Shown in pieces: positions 59,080 through 64,000 of a stretch of 64,000 bases of DNA (its first letter is position 1; every line of letters begins with the position of its first letter). The position numbers and the translations under genes are program-made. The notes below the pieces were generated by a model, which made no database searches, had not been told where the DNA came from, and worked only from the letters and a program-made list of their open reading frames with translations. Origin of the DNA: Cristatella mucedo (Eukaryota; Bryozoa; Phylactolaemata; Cristatellidae); the NCBI GenBank assembly GCA_009760855.2, contig WPIO01000058.1, positions 2,406,001 through 2,470,000 of the forward strand, written 5' to 3'.

Positions 59080-60800
59080 TAGACGGGTCATTGGCGTTAC
59101 CGAGCTCAAAATGTGGGCGGATATTGTAGTATTCGATTGCATCTATCCACCAAATTTCTTGTAACTGTACGAACGTGAATGAGCTGCAACGACAGAGGCC
59201 GGCACCGCAATCCACTTTAGTTCGCTTCAAAGCCACCATAAATCAGTTTCGCAAAGCTCCAAAAATGCTTGGAATATCAAATTACGTTTACGTGTAAAAT
59301 GTACCCAGATAATTTCGCGAGATTCCGCTCACGCGTTCTCATGAAATCCACTGAAATAAGACTGCAGCGGCCCGGACCAATACCGCAATCCGCCGCCAAG
59401 TGACCAGAACGCATACTCTAGAAGCTCCAATAATGATCGCACGCTGCTTTACACTGCAATCTACTGTAATGGCTCAGGCCAATTCCGCAGTCTACAAAAA
59501 TCCGATGCAATATGCCCCAAAATTGGTTTCTCAATGCTCCAATTCTGAATGCATATTGCAAAGCACACTGTTTAAAGTACAACCACGTCATCTGGACCAA
59601 TTTTGCTCGTGCAACCTTGGGCAGTGAATGGCAATCTACGGCAACGGCTCGGCTCGAAGTAGCAATACATTACAATCCTTGGTAAATCGACCACAAATTG
59701 GTTTCGCGAAGCACCAATTGTCATTGAATATAAAATTTCATTGTACTAAAATTTAAACCGTAGAATTAGCAAGCTATTTTGCACGTTAATTGTCAACATC
59801 CACGGCAATCGACAGCAATAGGGGATGATATTACAATCCTTAGGCAAATCGACGAGAAATCGGCTTCTCGAAGGTCCCATTCTCATTCCACGAAGCATCT
59901 CACTGCACGCCCAAATACTGTTACCCACTCTGCGAATTCAATCTCGGGCAACGCATAGCATAGCAATCGACGGCAATGGCCAGAGCAATTACGGGAACCC
60001 ACTGCGGTCCAACGAAAATCACCGGAAAGTGGGTGGGCCACGATCAAATTTGTCTTGCGTGTCACAGGGCACCGTGTTTAAAGTGCAATCGCGTTCTTGC
60101 AACCAATCACTCATGCACAATCACGAGTAATGAATGGCAATCGACAGCAATAGCCGGAGCACATAACCAAATCGCGGCCAATTGACGAGACATTGGCAGT
60201 GCGAAGCTCCAATTGTCAGTACAAAAAACATTTCGCTTCGTCCAAAGTGAAACCGTGACATTTTCAGGCTGCTTTGCTCGTTAATTGCCAGCAATGCACG
60301 GCAATAAACTGCAATAGCCCTGACCAATACCGAAATCCACCGCATTCCACTACAAAATGCCCTGAAATCGGTTTCTTAATGCTCCGATTTTGAATCATAT
60401 TAAAAAGCTCTTTTTCTACATTGGAACCACATTACTTTTGATCAATTGCGTTTGTACAATGTTGGGCAATGCATGGCAACTAGGGCAATGGCTCCGCTTG
60501 AAGCAGCAATGCACTACATAAAGTGCCAAACAGACCAAAAATTGGCTTCGCGAAGTTCCAATTGTTGTTATACATAACAATTCATTGTGTTTTAAGTGAA
60601 ACCGAAGAGTTTCAAGCTATTTTCCCAATTGTTTGTCAACAATGAACGGCAATCGACAGCAATGGAAGGGGCCATTACCGCAATCCATAGCAAATAGACG
60701 AGAAAAATCGGTTGCACCGAGCTCCAATTCTCATTCTAAGCACCTCACTGCGCTGCTCGCACATACTTTCGGCTAACTCTGTTCGCTCAATCTCGGGCGA
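59080..60800. repeat. Degenerate satellite, ~170-bp monomers
   Basis: The landmark gaagctccaatt (with variants) recurs near 59253, 59423, 59531, 59710, 59868, 60204, 60377, 60550 and 60717, mostly 158-179 bp apart. Companion words such as ggcaatcgacagcaat and accgcaatccac recur at the same spacing. Open frames crossing it are not genes. Confidence 0.8.
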
Positions 60801-61110
60801 AGCAGTAGCGGAGCCAGGGGGTAATTGCCCCCCTCATGGGCAAGTGGGAAGTATGATAAGACACATGGGAAGTACCTATATTCTCAGGCAAATATCCTCT
60901 GGCCTCGGAGGTGGGCAAGGAACCATTGCCCACCCCCAACCTGAACCCTTGCCCCCAAACCTGACAATCCTGCCGTACTCCTAGCTCTAGCTGGCGGTCA
61001 GGCTGGAGGTCAGTGACGATCTGCCGCCTAGGTTTGTGCTCTATCAAGCCCGAACGCCGAGAACTAGGAGGTGCAACAGTATTTTTTGGCTGAAAGTAAG
61101 CTTCCAGCGC
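60801..61110. other. Unclassified sequence after satellite
   Basis: Contains short G-rich and C-rich complementary blocks (ccagggggtaattgccccc). Could be a small mobile element, but its ends are unclear. Confidence 0.3.
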
Positions 61111-61114
61111 ACCA

Positions 61115-61300
61115 CTAATCATATTTGCACGCTGACCCTTGCATGTCATCTCTAACCACGTTAGCTTGTTGACATTGAGTATGCTACCATTCACCATTCG
61201 ATCCTGCTTCCTCTACAGCATGTGTAGATTGCTTAGAAAGAGACTAAGTTCTCGGAAGGCGCTTTGCAAATATATTGTTATTGTTATCATTATAACTATA
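61115..61300 (+). mobile_element. LINE-B 3' end, divergent
   Basis: Partial 3' UTR (gctgacccttgcatgtcat), tail (cttagaaagagactaagtt) and ATT-rich end. Confidence 0.75.
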
Positions 61301-61715
61301 GTACTGTTGATGAGGGGGCCAACCTGCACGTACTTGATTGATAGCTTTCCGCTATTTATATTCCGAAATAACAACTGGTTTAACCGCATTCATGTGACAG
61401 CCAAGGAGAGCTAGCATTGTGGACGTGGTATCGCCACCACGGCGTTCTGCCCTCAACCGAACGCGAATCGCTCCGCCCGCCCAACGAGCGAGCTACGGGC
61501 AATCGCGGACGCACTGCAGCCTGACCATATCCGCTGACTAAGCTGGAAAGGATTGTCAACGGAAGCGTGGCTCTTGTACCCTAAAAGCTCTGCAGCTGCC
61601 ACTTTCATACGGCACGCCGGATCACGTTCGGACGCCATTCTTCTCTCCTTCAATCTCTTCCTCGCGCTCCGGCGCAGCCTACACGACGGCTGCGACTATA
61701 TTACGAGAGCCGCAA

Positions 61716-61872
61716 CAGCCCGGGAGGTGAGGAAGTCGCTCTTCACGACCGCAAGGTCGCGGGTTCGAATCCAGCAGTGGGCGATCCCTTATTGCCACCT
61801 GAAGATGGCGGTGACAGCAGTCAAGGCTCCTCAGTCTCTGTACAAACGAGGCAGATAAATTAGCTTATTGAG
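61716..61872 (+). mobile_element. SINE-1 copy
   Basis: B box (gtcgcgggttcgaatccag), divergent body and (ATTA)n tail. Confidence 0.75.
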
Positions 61873-63870
61873 TAATTAATTAATATTCTTGTATTAATTA
61901 ATTATAATAATTAAATACAAATATTGCATTACTTCATCCGTTTTACGCCTGCGTCGCCACTCGCCAGCCAGAGTCCAATGCAGCCGTCGCGGCTCTCACA
62001 ATCCGCACGTGGGCGCTTTCGTCATTCGTCAATCTCTTCGTCGCACCGAGGCCACCGCGCCACGAGCGGCCTCGGCGCGACGAAGGCCTCCACCCGCTGC
62101 GTCCTCCACTGCGCTTGCTGCCAGCAATTGACAATTGCCTTCTGTGCACTCGAGGCGACGGTATGGCCAAAGCCAACATCCGCCTGCTACGCCGAGCAGA
62201 AAGTCATCTGAAGCTTCCAAAAATGAATGGCGACAGGAATGGATAAACGGAGATAAAGCGGAGAAACGTCCCGGCTTGAGCTCGAAGCTGCGAAAATAAC
62301 GTCAGGACATCGGCAGTGCCTCGCAAGTGCGGTCAGCTTTCGGCAGCACCAAGGAAATACAGGCATCCAAGTATGACATAATATCGGCTGTATTTTATTC
62401 TCACCGGCGACGAGCGCGGGACGCGTATCGAATCGGGACTTCTGGAGCTGCAGCCGCTCGACAGGACGCCATTGCCGTCACGCGTTCCGAGCTCGCAAGA
62501 GCGGCGCCAGACCGGCAGCGTGGCTCATTCACGACAGTAGCGCTGAAGAGGGGAGTAGAGTCCGAACGAATATGACAGTCACGTTAGGCGCAGCGCATTC
62601 AGCACGCTAAAACATACGCAAATTGCCAGCAGCTGTTCAGCACCCACGCGGCCACGTCGCGTCATCGACCAAAAGATGGTGACGCTGGAATGCCCGAAGT
62701 CGCCGCGGCACATATGGGCCACGCTTCCGTCACGTGCACCAGCTTCGCGGGCTCGCAATTTGTTTCTCGCGTCGCTCATCAAAGGCACCGAGCGAAGTCG
62801 CCACAGAAAGTCGCTTCGCAAGTCTAATCTCCGCCATTCGAGCAGAATGCAGCCAGATGAAAGCAGGGCACTAGGCTGCAGACAAATCGAATGCTATTTG
62901 GAAAATGGCAGGCCAACTCGGCGAGCAGAGTCGGGCGCTTCTGTGAGAGACGCAATACCGCTTCTTGGCGATCGGCGGGTTCTTGTTTCCAAAATTAACG
63001 ACTTTCGCTAAAATAAAAATGCACGAGCTCAGCACTGCCGCCTCAGCCGAGCAGGAGCGGCTGGCTTCACTCACTACCGCTAGGCATCAAACCGTTGCAA
63101 TAGGTTTCTTGCCATCCGTACTATGTCGATGACGCAGCAAAAGCACCTTGTCCTTTCTGCGCTCATTGAGCATTTCGCGGTCTTTTAGAAGTTCGAGCTG
63201 CTCGAAATGAAGAAACGCCCAAGCCGATGAGAAGTTCTAGAGTTGAGTTCGGAAGTTCAACAAGTCGCCCGATAAGGTTCACGAGTGAGTTAGTGCTAAA
63301 CTTTTACTGGAATACTCGGTAAAAAAAATTCGTCTAAAGATTATCTCTCAAAACCGGCTCCGTCTCCCAGAGGCTTAAATGCGGACTTCACTTTCACACC
63401 TGACGACACCAAAGAAGGCTGGACGGGAACAGATAGCTCCAAGCATCTAGCAACGTTGAGAAGGGTATTTCTTTCAGTGCCTTAGAATTGACAGAAGTGT
63501 GGAAATTCGCTCTGGCAGTGCAAAAGCTTCGGGAAGGCTCTAAATTAGAAATCAGAATCTTCTTGCTTGAGGGTATGATTTGCTGAGGCAATTATCCCAG
63601 TCTGCTATTTTTAACCGGTTTGATACAAGCCGAACAAGTTCCGTTTTTCTGTTTTCGGTTAACTTCCGGTACGCTAGATATTGCACATGAATTAATTAGA
63701 CCTAATTTTACAAAAAATACACACTGAGACGCTAAATAAATAATAATTATTACCTACGAAGCTCCTGTAAGAGGACCTTGTCGCCATTTGTACGACAACA
63801 CTTCCCCTCGATAGTTACACGGTAGCTGATTTACCATACTCTTTACTGTTGGCAGAAGGGGTGCCAACGT
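61873..63870. other. CpG-rich region, no confirmed gene
   Basis: 61873-63100 has many CpG and overlapping frames on both strands (for example 62676-63011 plus and 61943-62179 minus) without a recognised domain. It may be a regulatory or first-exon region of a neighbouring gene. Confidence 0.35.
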
Positions 63871-63884
63871 TTGTTACCTCTCCT

Positions 63885-63980
63885 TGCAGTTAAGAGCATG
63901 AACATAATCGCCCATTGCAGGACTCAAACCCCAAGACTTGCTACTGAAAGCGATAATAACTTAACGCTCTACTACGACTC
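63885..63980 (-). mobile_element. Possible divergent SINE-1 copy
   Basis: B-box-like stretch (cttggggtttgagtcctgc on the minus strand) next to tgggcgattatg; the rest is degraded. Confidence 0.4.
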
Positions 63981-64000
63981 GGCGCCGGCTCGGTACCGTA

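Noticed and set aside
59400-60345. Open frames in the satellite region
   Set aside because: They follow the repeat period and have no domain signal.

Overview
The window is genomic DNA from an animal. I see spliceosomal introns with GT-AG borders, degenerate CR1/L2-type LINE fragments, tRNA-derived SINEs, a hAT-type miniature transposon and very long AC, AG and AT microsatellites. An invertebrate fits best, perhaps a lophotrochozoan, but the sequence alone does not let me name the species. There are no bacterial operons, CRISPR arrays or rRNA genes.

The left three quarters (1310-48923, + strand) hold the 3' part of one very large gene. Joining reading frames across splice sites gave 33 coding exons totalling 7242 nt. 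The phase matches at every junction, giving 2413 codons that end in TAG at 48921-48923. The protein begins before the window. In order it has one fibronectin type III (FN3) domain, a long disordered linker, about 14 further FN3 domains (the last apparently split by a helical insertion), a linker, a thioredoxin-like domain with a WCxxS active site and a long insertion, and a basic/acidic low-complexity tail. Many FN3 domains share a GY-x-V-x-x-(D/N)G signature in the C strand. No single ORF exceeds 321 codons because the exons are small, so the gene is visible only by following splice phases.

The introns are full of mobile-element debris. LINE-A has a 3' tail of ACATT repeats and a C-terminus reading GYRMRTESRLGCECAI. 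LINE-B has a tail of ATT repeats and a conserved ~65-bp 3' end. Fragments of other LINEs are also present. There are two tRNA-derived SINE families; SINE-2 carries a tail resembling LINE-B. A 197-bp element at 23801-23997 has hAT-like inverted ends, a perfect 8-bp target duplication and strong resemblance to SPIN elements known for horizontal transfer.

From 48924 to the end I find no convincing gene apart from the 3' UTR. This part holds more SINEs and LINEs, a nested LINE-A copy (56494-58500), a degenerate ~170-bp satellite with an apparent ~850-bp higher-order period (59080-60800), and a CpG-rich stretch (61480-63100) that could be a promoter or first-exon region of a neighbouring gene. Most repeat borders are approximate because they were read by eye.
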